Assembly (NCBI RefSeq): GCF_025354735.1
Contig: NZ_JANXMI010000001.1
Span: 44,142 to 108,141 of the forward strand
Reading direction: 5' to 3'
From: Rugamonas sp.
GTDB taxonomy: Bacteria; Pseudomonadota; Gammaproteobacteria; Burkholderiales; Burkholderiaceae_D
Length of the DNA stretch: 64,000 bases
In this document: piece after piece, positions 56,762 to 64,000 of the stretch
Layout of the letters: each line of letters begins with the position of its first letter
Numbering within the stretch: the first letter of the stretch is position 1
Translations under genes and position numbers: made by a program
The notes under the pieces: generated by a model
Told to the model about the DNA's origin: nothing
What the model saw: the letters and a program-made list of their open reading frames with translations, nothing else
Database searches by the model: none

Positions 56762-57769
56762 ATGAAAAAATTCATACACTTCTCTACGCTTGCACTGGTC
56801 CCCATCGGCATGATGGCGGTTTCCACTTTATCCCTCGCCCAGGTGACGACGCCGCAGCCCGAATTGAAAACCACGCCCACCGAAATGGTCGATACGCTCA
56901 ATACCGTATTTGGCCCGCATAAGGAACGCGCCATTCATGCCAAGGGTATCTTGCTTGAAGGTACGTTCACACCGGCGCCGACGGCGGCCAGCATCAGCAT
57001 GGCGCCGCATCTGCAAAAGAAGTCCGTGCCCGTCATCGTGCGCTTCTCGAACTTTGCCGGCGTGCCCGATATTCCAGACAATCACCCGCTGGCCTCGCCG
57101 CGCGGCATGGCGATCCGCTTCAAGCTGCCCGATGGCAGCAACTCGGACATGGTGGTGCACTCCTTTAACGGCTTCCCCAGCGCCAACGCCGACCAGTTCC
57201 GTGAATTGCTGCAAGCGCTGGCGGCGAGCGGCCCCGACGCCGCCAAGCCCACCGCGCTGGACAATTATCTGGGCACGCATCCCATCGCCAAGAACTTTTT
57301 GACGGCCGCCAAACCGGCGCCGGTCAGCTACGGCAGCCTGCCTTACTTCGGCGTGAACGCATTCAAATTCACCAATGCGGCCGGCAAGGTGACGTATGGC
57401 CGCTACCGTATCGTGCCGCTGGCCCCGGCCGCCTACCTGAACGATGCCCAGACCAAGGCGGCCGCCCCCGCTTATCTGGGCGAGGAAATCACCGCGCATG
57501 TGGCCAAGCAAGCCGTGAAGTTCAAGCTGCTGGTGCAGGTCGCCGCAAAAGAAGACAAGGTGGATGATCCCTCCGTGGCCTGGCCGGACAGCCGCCACAC
57601 GGTCGAACTGGGCACCATCTCGATAGACAAGGTGGCGCCGGATATGGCGGCGGCCCAGAAAGCCATAGTGTTCATGCCCAATGCGCTGCCCAAGGGAATC
57701 GAAGTGGAAGATCAGATGGTCAACTTCCGCTCCAACGCCTACGCGGTGTCGTTCGGCCGCCGCCAGTAG
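56762..57769 (+). CDS. Catalase-family peroxidase, exported
   Basis: 335 residues with a signal peptide (FIHFSTLALVPIGMMAVSTLSLAQ). The catalase fold is reduced, as in SrpA-type periplasmic peroxidases: HAKGILLEGTF (distal His region), VIVRFSNFAGVPDIPDNHPLASPRGMAIRF, and GRYRIVPLAP with the haem-ligand region before it. CTGGGAGCTTC precedes the ATG. The preceding 285-base gap shows no other gene. Confidence 0.9.
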   Translation: MKKFIHFSTLALVPIGMMAVSTLSLAQVTTPQPELKTTPTEMVDTLNTVFGPHKERAIHAKGILLEGTFTPAPTAASISMAPHLQKKSVPVIVRFSNFAGVPDIPDNHPLASPRGMAIRFKLPDGSNSDMVVHSFNGFPSANADQFRELLQALAASGPDAAKPTALDNYLGTHPIAKNFLTAAKPAPVSYGSLPYFGVNAFKFTNAAGKVTYGRYRIVPLAPAAYLNDAQTKAAAPAYLGEEITAHVAKQAVKFKLLVQVAAKEDKVDDPSVAWPDSRHTVELGTISIDKVAPDMAAAQKAIVFMPNALPKGIEVEDQMVNFRSNAYAVSFGRRQ

Positions 57770-57780
57770 ACAGGTCAAGG

Positions 57781-57812
57781 CCGCAGGGGATTCATTTTCC
57801 CCTGCGGTTTTT
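57781..57812 (+). terminator. Rho-independent terminator after the peroxidase gene
   Basis: A nine-base perfect stem CCGCAGGGG/CCCCTGCGG with an ATTCATTTT loop is followed by TTTTT, 11 bases after the stop. Confidence 0.9.
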
Positions 57813-57823
57813 CTTGAACTTTA

Positions 57824-57846
57824 AAGATGTATATAGTATGATTGTT
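57824..57846 (+). promoter_or_regulatory. hmp promoter with NsrR-like half-site
   Basis: TTGAAC (57814-57819) and TATGAT (57837-57842) with 17 bases between form the promoter. AAGATGTAT (57824-57832) is a perfect NsrR half-site; the second half, ATGATTGTT, is degenerate. hmp is the classical NsrR target. Confidence 0.55.
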
Positions 57847-57882
57847 TATCGAATTTTCCTTCACTCTCAAAGGTAGCCTCTC

Positions 57883-59064
57883 ATGCTGACAACTGAACAA
57901 AAAGCCATCGTCACCGCCACCGTGCCCATCCTCGAAGTCGGCGGCGAGTCCCTGACCCGTCACTTTTACCAAGTGCTGTTCCATGACTTCCCGCAAGTGC
58001 TGCCGCTGTTCAACCAGGCCAACCAGGCCGACGGCAACCAGCAGCGCGCGCTGGCCGATGCCGTGCTGATCTACGCAAGAAATATCGACCGCCTGGAACA
58101 ATTGGGCACGCTGGCGTCGACCATCATCAACAAGCACGTCTCGCTGCAAATCGAACGCGAACACTATCCCATGGTCGGCGCCTCGCTGCTCAAGGCCATC
58201 CGCGAAGTGCTGGGCGCCGAAGTGGCGACCGATGCCGTCATCGATGCCTGGGCCGCCGCCTACGGCCAGCTGGCCGACCTGCTGGCCGGCGCCGAGCAGG
58301 AAATTTACGATAAGAATGCAACGGCCGAAGGCGGCTGGCGCGGCGAGCGCACCTTCAAGGTGATCGCCAAAACCGCCGAAAGCGACGAAATCACGTCCTT
58401 CGTGCTGCAGCCAGCGGACGGCGGCAAGGTGCTCACCCACCACGCCGGGCAATATATCGGCGTGCTGGTCACGGTCGATGGCGAACAGTCCCGCCGCCAA
58501 TATTCCCTGTCGGCGGCCAGCAACGGCACCGACTACCGCATCAGCGTCAAGCGCGAGCCGGGCGGCAAGGTCTCGAACTTCCTGCACGATCACGTCGGCG
58601 TCGGCGACAGCATCGGCCTGTTCCCGCCATCGGGCGACTTCGTGTTGAGAACCAGCGACAAACCGTTGGTGTTAATCAGCGGCGGCGTCGGCATCACGCC
58701 GACCCTGGCGATGCTCGACGTCGCGCTCGGCACGGGCCGGCCGGTGCACTTCATCCACGCCGCGCGCCACGGCGGCGTTCACGCCTTCCGCGAGCATATC
58801 GATGCGCTGGCCGCGGCGCACCCCCAGTTGCAGCGTTTTTACTGCTACGAAGCGGCCAATGACAGCTTCCCGCAGCCGCACGCCACCGGCCATTTGAATC
58901 AGCGGCAACTGGGGGAATGGTTGCCGGCCAGCCGCGATGTCGATGCCTATTTCCTCGGACCGACGGGCTTCATGAAGGCCATCAAGTCGCACTTGCTGGA
59001 ACTGGGCGTGCCCCTCGCGCAAACCCACTACGAGTTCTTTGGACCGGCCGAAGCGTTGGCTTAA
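57883..59064 (+). CDS. hmp: Flavohaemoprotein, nitric oxide dioxygenase
   Basis: 393 residues, standard length. Globin domain (~1-138) with the PLFNQ turn and proximal His in NKHVSLQIEREHYPMVG. FAD domain (~150-255) with RQYSLSAAS and GDSIGLFPPSGDF. NAD domain with ISGGVGITPTLAML and YEFFGPAEAL at the end. Converts NO and O2 to nitrate. Probable NsrR control through the upstream site. Confidence 0.96.
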   Translation: MLTTEQKAIVTATVPILEVGGESLTRHFYQVLFHDFPQVLPLFNQANQADGNQQRALADAVLIYARNIDRLEQLGTLASTIINKHVSLQIEREHYPMVGASLLKAIREVLGAEVATDAVIDAWAAAYGQLADLLAGAEQEIYDKNATAEGGWRGERTFKVIAKTAESDEITSFVLQPADGGKVLTHHAGQYIGVLVTVDGEQSRRQYSLSAASNGTDYRISVKREPGGKVSNFLHDHVGVGDSIGLFPPSGDFVLRTSDKPLVLISGGVGITPTLAMLDVALGTGRPVHFIHAARHGGVHAFREHIDALAAAHPQLQRFYCYEAANDSFPQPHATGHLNQRQLGEWLPASRDVDAYFLGPTGFMKAIKSHLLELGVPLAQTHYEFFGPAEALA

Positions 59065-59144
59065 ATTCATCGCGGGCTCGGATGCGCACTGCGGTAAGCG
59101 CATCCGGAACCGCCTACGCTATTTCCTGTTTTTACCGACTCCTC

Positions 59145-59516
59145 ATGCACCTGCGCAAGCATACTTTCATCGCCGTACTCTGGATCGCCATGCTGGCGAT
59201 CTTGATGGCGACGCTTGCGCCCTCGATTTCGCACATGCTGGCGGCCCGCGCCGCCGTCGATCCTCCCGCCTGCCACATGGACGTCAGCGCGGCCGCGAGT
59301 TCGCCATCGGGCGCCGGCAAGCACGTCCACGCGATGGCGATGGATGATTGCCAGTATTGCTCGATGCAGGGCCACCTGCCGATGCTGCCATGGGTCGCGC
59401 TCGTTGCGCCGGCGCTGATTCTTCTCGTGCGCTTTGCGCCACCGCTGTTTTTCCTCTCTCCTCAGCCGCTCTTCGCCTGGCTGCACGCACAATCACGGGC
59501 TCCGCCCGCGCGCTGA
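59145..59516 (+). CDS. DUF2946-family membrane protein
   Basis: 123 residues from MHLRKHTFIA. One N-terminal helix (FIAVLWIAMLAILMATLAPSISHML), a His/Cys/Met-rich middle (CHMDVS; HVHAMAMDDCQYCSMQGHLP), then a second hydrophobic stretch. The DxCxYC pattern and His/Met residues fit DUF2946, which often travels with copper genes and TonB receptors, as here. Confidence 0.8.
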   Translation: MHLRKHTFIAVLWIAMLAILMATLAPSISHMLAARAAVDPPACHMDVSAAASSPSGAGKHVHAMAMDDCQYCSMQGHLPMLPWVALVAPALILLVRFAPPLFFLSPQPLFAWLHAQSRAPPAR

Positions 59517-59661
59517 CCCGGCCCTCCGGGCCACCGCGTTCCATCCCTTACTCCCTCAGGCAGCGCTTTGCTGCGCCGTCTTGCATGGCATCGCCACGTC
59601 GATTCGACGGGGTCGGCCCGCGCACGTCGGCAGATACGCCCACTTAGTCCCAGGAATACGC

Positions 59662-62049
59662 ATGAAATCGATCTATGCTCCCTTCGTCCGCCGCGCTCCA
59701 CTTTCGCCGTTGAACACCGGCGCCATCCTGCTGCTGGCCACTTGCATGGCGCTGTCGGTACAACAAGCGTGGGCCGCCGATCCCGCTGCCGCCGACGATG
59801 CACAGCCGATGGCGGTCGTCGTCGTCAGCGGCAGCGGTCCGGACCTGACGGAAGTGCGCTCACCGGCCACCACCGCCACCGTCACCGCCCGCCAGCTTGA
59901 AGAAACCAACAACGTCATGAACGTCGAAGACGCGCTCAAATACCTGCCCAGCATCCTGGTGCGCAAGCGCTTCGACGGCGACACCCAGGCCCCGGTGGCC
60001 ACCCGCACCACCGGCGTCAACTCCAGCGCCCGCAGCCTGGTGATGGCCGACGGCGTGATGCTGTCGGCGCTGGTGAACAACAACAACGGCAACGGCTCGC
60101 CGCGCTGGTTCATGGTCGCACCCGAGGAAATCGACAGCGTCGACGTCATGTACGGCCCGTATTCGGCCGCCTACGCCGGCAACTCCTACGGCGCCGTCAT
60201 CCAGCTCAACACGCGCATGCCGACCAGGTTCGAGGCCAGCGTCAAGGTCAACGCGGCCTCGCAGCACTTCGGCCTGTACGGCACCAGCGGGCGCTACGGC
60301 ACGCAAGACCTCGGCGCCACCTTCGGCAACCGCGACGGCGCGCTGGCCTGGTTCGTCAGCGCCACCCACCTCGACAGCCACAGCCAGCCCATCACCTTCG
60401 GCACGCTGGCGCAATCGACCAAGGCGGCCGCGCCCGGCGACGCCGTCATCGGCGGCGCGTACGCCGACCGCAACCGCAGCAACGGCGCCATCCAGGTGCT
60501 CGGCGCCGGCAACATCACGCACACGGTGCAGGACAGCGTCAAGATCAAGCTGGCCTACGACCTCTCGCGCGACCTGAGCGCCGTCTACACGCTCGGCTAC
60601 TGGCACAACATCGCCGACGCCGGCATGACGTCGTATCTGCGCGACGCGGCCGGCGCGCCGTATTACGGTGGCGCCAGCGGCAACGTCAACATCGGCGGCA
60701 AGGCCTACAGCGCCAGCGCCGTGGCCGGCCAATTCTCCGCCAACAGCAGCGACCAGCAGCACTGGATGCAAAGCCTGGACCTCAAGACCCGCCACGGCGC
60801 CGTCTGGGACTGGGACGCCATCGTCAGCAACTACCATTACGACAAGGATGTGACGCGCACCTCGACCGGTTTGTTCCCGGCCGGCCAGCGCGGCGGCGCC
60901 GGCCGCACCGCCGACGCCGGCGGCACCGGCTGGTCGACGGTGGACCTGAACGGCAGCTGGCATCCCGATGGCGCCAGCGGCGCGCACGTGCTCAACTTCG
61001 GCCTGCACGGCGACCAGTTCCAGCTGGTCAGTCCGACCTATGCCAGCGCCGACTGGACGGCGGGCGACCATGCCAGTCTCTACAGCGACTCGCGCGGCCA
61101 GACCCGCACCGAGGCGCTGTGGCTGCAAGACCGGTGGCGGGTGGCGCCGGCGCTGACGGCCACGCTCGGCGCGCGCTACGAGCGCTGGCGCGCCTTCGAC
61201 GGCTACAACTATGCGCTGGCCGGCGGCAAGGGCTACGCCGTCTACCAGCCGCAAGTGGAACGCTCGGGCCTGTCGCCGAAAGCGGCGCTGAACTGGAAGA
61301 TCGATCCCCAGTGGCAGGCCACGGCCTCCTACGGCAAGGCGCTGCGCTTTCCCACCGTCGGCGAGCTGTATCAGAACGTCCAGACCGGCACCACCTACAC
61401 CCAGGCCAATCCCAATTTGAAACCGGAAAACGTGCAGTCCGGCGAACTGGCGATCGAGCGCAACGGCGCCGAGAGCAAGCTGCGCGTGTCCTTGTTCGAG
61501 GAGAAGGTGAGCGACGCGCTCATTTCGCAATCGTCGCTGATCGCCGGTTACGCGACGCCGGTGTCGTACACGCAAAACGTCGACCGGACGCGCCAGCGCG
61601 GCATCGAGCTGGTCGGCGAGCGCCAGAACGCGCTGATCCGCGGCCTGGATTTGAACGGTTCGCTCACCTATGTCGATGCCCGCATCCTCGGCAACAGCGG
61701 CTACGTGGCCACCGTCGCCGGCGCCACCTCGGTCGGCAAGCACACGCCGTACGTGCCGGCATGGCGCGCCACGGCGATGGCGACTTACCGTCCGGCCGAC
61801 AAATGGGCCATCACGCTGGCGGCGCGCTACAGCGGCAAGCAGTACGGCACGGTCGACAACAGCGACGTCAACGGCCACAGCTACACCGGCTTCGACAGTT
61901 TCGTGGTGGCCGATGTGCGCGTGCACTATCAGATCAGCCGCCAGTGGAGCGCGGCCGCCGGCGTCGACAACCTGAACAACCGCAACTACTTCCTGTATCA
62001 CCCCTTCCCGCAGCGGACCTTTTTCACCGAGCTGAAATTCAATTATTAA
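59662..62049 (+). CDS. TonB-dependent outer-membrane receptor
   Basis: 795 residues. Signal peptide ending QQAWAAD; plug domain (~50-170: MNVEDALKYLPSILVRKRFDGDTQAPVATRTTG, MYGPYSAAYAGNSYGAVI) and a 22-strand barrel ending FFTELKFNY with a terminal aromatic. CAGGAATACGC precedes the ATG. The DUF2946 neighbour suggests copper or another metal chelate; the ligand cannot be fixed. Confidence 0.92.
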   Translation: MKSIYAPFVRRAPLSPLNTGAILLLATCMALSVQQAWAADPAAADDAQPMAVVVVSGSGPDLTEVRSPATTATVTARQLEETNNVMNVEDALKYLPSILVRKRFDGDTQAPVATRTTGVNSSARSLVMADGVMLSALVNNNNGNGSPRWFMVAPEEIDSVDVMYGPYSAAYAGNSYGAVIQLNTRMPTRFEASVKVNAASQHFGLYGTSGRYGTQDLGATFGNRDGALAWFVSATHLDSHSQPITFGTLAQSTKAAAPGDAVIGGAYADRNRSNGAIQVLGAGNITHTVQDSVKIKLAYDLSRDLSAVYTLGYWHNIADAGMTSYLRDAAGAPYYGGASGNVNIGGKAYSASAVAGQFSANSSDQQHWMQSLDLKTRHGAVWDWDAIVSNYHYDKDVTRTSTGLFPAGQRGGAGRTADAGGTGWSTVDLNGSWHPDGASGAHVLNFGLHGDQFQLVSPTYASADWTAGDHASLYSDSRGQTRTEALWLQDRWRVAPALTATLGARYERWRAFDGYNYALAGGKGYAVYQPQVERSGLSPKAALNWKIDPQWQATASYGKALRFPTVGELYQNVQTGTTYTQANPNLKPENVQSGELAIERNGAESKLRVSLFEEKVSDALISQSSLIAGYATPVSYTQNVDRTRQRGIELVGERQNALIRGLDLNGSLTYVDARILGNSGYVATVAGATSVGKHTPYVPAWRATAMATYRPADKWAITLAARYSGKQYGTVDNSDVNGHSYTGFDSFVVADVRVHYQISRQWSAAAGVDNLNNRNYFLYHPFPQRTFFTELKFNY

Positions 62050-62059
62050 AACGGGAAAA

Positions 62060-62101
62060 GCCCCCGGCGCCGATTGCAAAGGCGCCGGGGGCTTTTTTTT
62101 T
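62060..62101 (+). terminator. Very strong rho-independent terminator
   Basis: A 12-base perfect GC-rich stem (GCCCCCGGCGCC and complement) with a GATTGCAAA loop and nine T residues, 11 bases after the receptor stop. The AAAAG side may also act for the convergent gene. Confidence 0.95.
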
Positions 62102-62108
62102 GATCGCG

Positions 62109-63596
62109 TCAGGCCGCTGGCGCGATTTCCCAGCCGCCGCCCAGGGCCTTGTATAAACGGATGGCGACCAGCGAAACGTCGGCATTGCTGCGCACCAGCG
62201 CGGTTTGCGCATCGAGCAAGCCGCGTTGGGTCAACAGCACGTCGAGGAAGGTGGCCGCGCCGCCCTTGTATCTCGCCAACGCCGCCTTGTAGGCGACGCG
62301 GTTGTTGTCCAGCGTGCCGTTCAATATCGAGCGGCGCCGTTGCACGCTGCCGTAGGCGATCAGGGCATCGTCGATCTCATGCCAGGCGTTGAGGACGGTC
62401 TTTTGATATAGCAGCGCCGCTTCCTGCTGCTGCGCTTTGCGCAACTCCACGGTGCGGGTGATGCGCCCGCCCTGAAAGATGGGCAAGTTGAGCGAGGGGC
62501 CGATGCCGAAGCGCCGGCTGTCCCAGTCACCCAGCGAGCCGAAGGACAGCGGATTCATGCTGAAACCGCCGGTCAGGGAAATGCTGGGATAGAAATCGGC
62601 CTCGGCGACACCGATGTCGGCCGTGGCCGCATGCAGCATCGCTTCGGCCTGGCGGATATCGGGCCGGCGCCGCGCCAGGTCCGACGACAGGCCCACCGGC
62701 ATGTGCGCCGGCACCGGCGGTATCGGCGCGGCCGTGCGCAGTTGCTCGCTGAGCGTGCCCGGCGCTTCGCCCAACAGCAGGGCGAGCGCGTTCATCAGCC
62801 GTTCTTCCTGTTCTTCCAGCTCCGGCAATTGTGCTTCGATGGTGCCCAGCTGCGCCGCCGCTTCCGCCGTTTCCAGCTCGGTGGCCGCGCCGGCCTTGCG
62901 GCGCAGTTCGGTGAGCTGCAAGCTTTGGCGCGCCAATGCCAGCACTTCCGACACCGAGGCGTGGGTGGCCTGGGTGGCCCGCAGCTGCACATAATTGGCC
63001 GCCGTCTCGGTCAGCACGGTGAGGATGACGGCGTGGCGGTTGGCTTCGGCCGCCGTGCCGCGAGCGTCGGCCGATTCGAAGGCGCGCTTGGTGCGGCCCC
63101 AAAAGTCGAGCTCCCACGACGCGTCGAAACCGTAGCGGTACAGCGTGGCCGGGCCGCTGCCTTGAACGCCCGGCAATACCTCGTCGCTATTGGCCAGGCG
63201 CGCGACCGGCGCGGCGCCCGCGCGGGTGACGGAGGCGCTGCCGTTGAGGGTGGGCATCGAGGCCGAATTGACGATGCTGCGCGCGGTACGGCTTTGCAGC
63301 ACGCGCGAGGTCGCCACTTTCACGTCGAGGTTGCTGTCCACGGCGCGCTGTATCAGGCTGTCGAGCGTGGGGTCGCCGAACGAGCGCCACCACATCGTCT
63401 CGACCGCTTGCAGCGTGGGCGTGCTGGCCGTGCCCGCTTGCTGGTGCAAGGACCATACGCTCGGCAAGGCCGCCTTGGGCGCCAAAAAGTTGGGACCGAC
63501 GGTGGTGCAGCCGGCCGCGCAGGCCAGGGACACCAGGGCGACGCCGATTTTCAGGCGCGACCATGATGCTGATGATGTAGGGAGAGGCAAGTTCAT
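62109..63596 (-). CDS. RND/MFS efflux outer-membrane lipoprotein (NodT/OprM family)
   Basis: 495 residues. Lipoprotein signal with lipobox LACAAGC (~24-30). OEP repeats: WWRSFGDPTLDSLIQRAVDSNLDVKVATSRVLQSR, SWELDFWGRTKRAFESADARGTAAEANR, RRPDIRQAEAMLHAATADIGVAEADFYPSISLTGGF. The ATG overlaps the stop of the adaptor gene upstream, forming an efflux operon. Confidence 0.93.
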   Translation of the reverse strand: MNLPLPTSSASWSRLKIGVALVSLACAAGCTTVGPNFLAPKAALPSVWSLHQQAGTASTPTLQAVETMWWRSFGDPTLDSLIQRAVDSNLDVKVATSRVLQSRTARSIVNSASMPTLNGSASVTRAGAAPVARLANSDEVLPGVQGSGPATLYRYGFDASWELDFWGRTKRAFESADARGTAAEANRHAVILTVLTETAANYVQLRATQATHASVSEVLALARQSLQLTELRRKAGAATELETAEAAAQLGTIEAQLPELEEQEERLMNALALLLGEAPGTLSEQLRTAAPIPPVPAHMPVGLSSDLARRRPDIRQAEAMLHAATADIGVAEADFYPSISLTGGFSMNPLSFGSLGDWDSRRFGIGPSLNLPIFQGGRITRTVELRKAQQQEAALLYQKTVLNAWHEIDDALIAYGSVQRRRSILNGTLDNNRVAYKAALARYKGGAATFLDVLLTQRGLLDAQTALVRSNADVSLVAIRLYKALGGGWEIAPAA

Positions 63597-64000
63597 CCTT
63601 TCACCCGCGCTTCAAGGCTGGTATCGATTTTCGGCAGCACGGACATGCCTACCCGCAAGCGCATGACGTCGGCCTGGCCTGTATCGAGCTTGATCTTGAC
63701 CGGCAGCCTTTGGGCGATCTTCGTGAAATTACCGGTCGCGTTATCGGGCGTGATCGCCGAGAACGTCAGGCCGGTGGCGGGCGCGACGCTGTCGACGCTG
63801 CCTTTCAGCCGCAGGCCGGGGAAGGCGTCGACGACGATATCCACCGGCTGGCCGGTGCGCACATGGGTCAGCTGGATTTCACGGAAATTGCCCACGATAT
63901 AGATGCTGCGCAACGGCACCACGGCCATCAGCGACGAACCCGCGTTGACGTAAGCGCCGACCCGCACCGCGCGCCGGCCGACGAAACCGGCCGTCGGCGC
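63593..64000 (-). CDS. HlyD/EmrA-type periplasmic adaptor, C-terminal part (5' end outside window)
   Basis: The frame is open to the window edge: GFVGRRAVRVGAYVNAGSSLMAVVPLRSIYIVGNFREIQLTHVRTGQPVDIVVDAFPG, then GLTFSAITPDNATGNFTKIAQRLPVKI. These are EmrA/FarA-type adaptor motifs, so the partner pump is more likely a DHA2 MFS (EmrB) than an RND protein. Four-base overlap with the outer-membrane gene. Confidence 0.88.
   Translation of the reverse strand, partial: APTAGFVGRRAVRVGAYVNAGSSLMAVVPLRSIYIVGNFREIQLTHVRTGQPVDIVVDAFPGLRLKGSVDSVAPATGLTFSAITPDNATGNFTKIAQRLPVKIKLDTGQADVMRLRVGMSVLPKIDTSLEARVKG

Overview
This is a high-GC bacterial chromosome segment with short intergenic gaps, many ATGA-type gene overlaps and good Shine-Dalgarno sites. 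The gene content (a TagJ/TagH/PppA/PpkA-type type VI secretion cluster, a FisR-controlled type II sulfide:quinone oxidoreductase module, a small H-NS-like protein, alternative oxidase, flavohaemoglobin) suggests a betaproteobacterium, most likely an Oxalobacteraceae member (Massilia/Duganella-like). That placement is inference from gene content, not from a database match. I saw no tRNA, rRNA, CRISPR array or intact insertion sequence.

Layout. 1-641: 3' end of an unrecognised gene plus non-coding sequence. 642-3800: a TetR regulator divergent from an operon of two DUF3237 paralogues and an MFS exporter, with a two-box palindromic operator between them. 4015-5036: a CheX/DUF3334-like protein and a small companion. 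5319-11323: oxidoreductases (Fe-S and molybdopterin subunits of an isoquinoline-oxidoreductase-type enzyme, an MDR dehydrogenase, an Old Yellow Enzyme, an SDR); the MDR and OYE genes share a 58-bp upstream element. 11443-11665: a MITE-like, ACTAA-rich sequence with 12-bp inverted ends.

11730-46357 is a large type VI secretion (T6SS) locus. A Ser/Thr kinase and a GAF/GspE-N protein are read leftward; tssA-tssB-tssC-hcp-tagJ-tssE-tssF-tssG-clpV rightward; then a cargo block; then DUF4280 (PAAR-like), vgrG, tagH, tssK, tssL (with OmpA domain), tssM and tagF. Convergent to these are pppA, ppkA, a haem-motif HAMP sensor and a FecR-like protein. No tssJ is present, and tssM carries a +1 frameshift at an A6 run. 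The cargo block (25540-30049) is the most interesting part. It encodes a protein with every hallmark of the edema factor/CyaA/ExoY nucleotidyl cyclase family, a neighbour with an HSSY...AG...SGHY signature that I associate with plant IQM and fungal proteins, an unrecognised 223-residue protein, and a Cys-rich YkgJ-like protein. Because this cyclase family normally needs a eukaryotic cofactor, the T6SS may be aimed at eukaryotic cells.

46664-59516 is a respiratory, sulfur and nitrosative-stress region: alternative oxidase, H-NS-like protein, thioredoxin/CcdA pair, TSUP transporter, SQR fusion, persulfide dioxygenase, FisR with its three sensor cysteines and a consensus sigma-54 promoter, two periplasmic binding proteins, a catalase-family peroxidase and flavohaemoglobin. 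NsrR-like 9-5-9 palindromes overlap the -10 boxes in front of the alternative oxidase and an unknown 109-residue ORF, and a degenerate one lies in front of hmp, so these may form one NO-responsive regulon. 59662-64000: a TonB-dependent receptor with a strong terminator, then an RND/EmrAB-type outer-membrane lipoprotein and the start-truncated adaptor gene running off the window.
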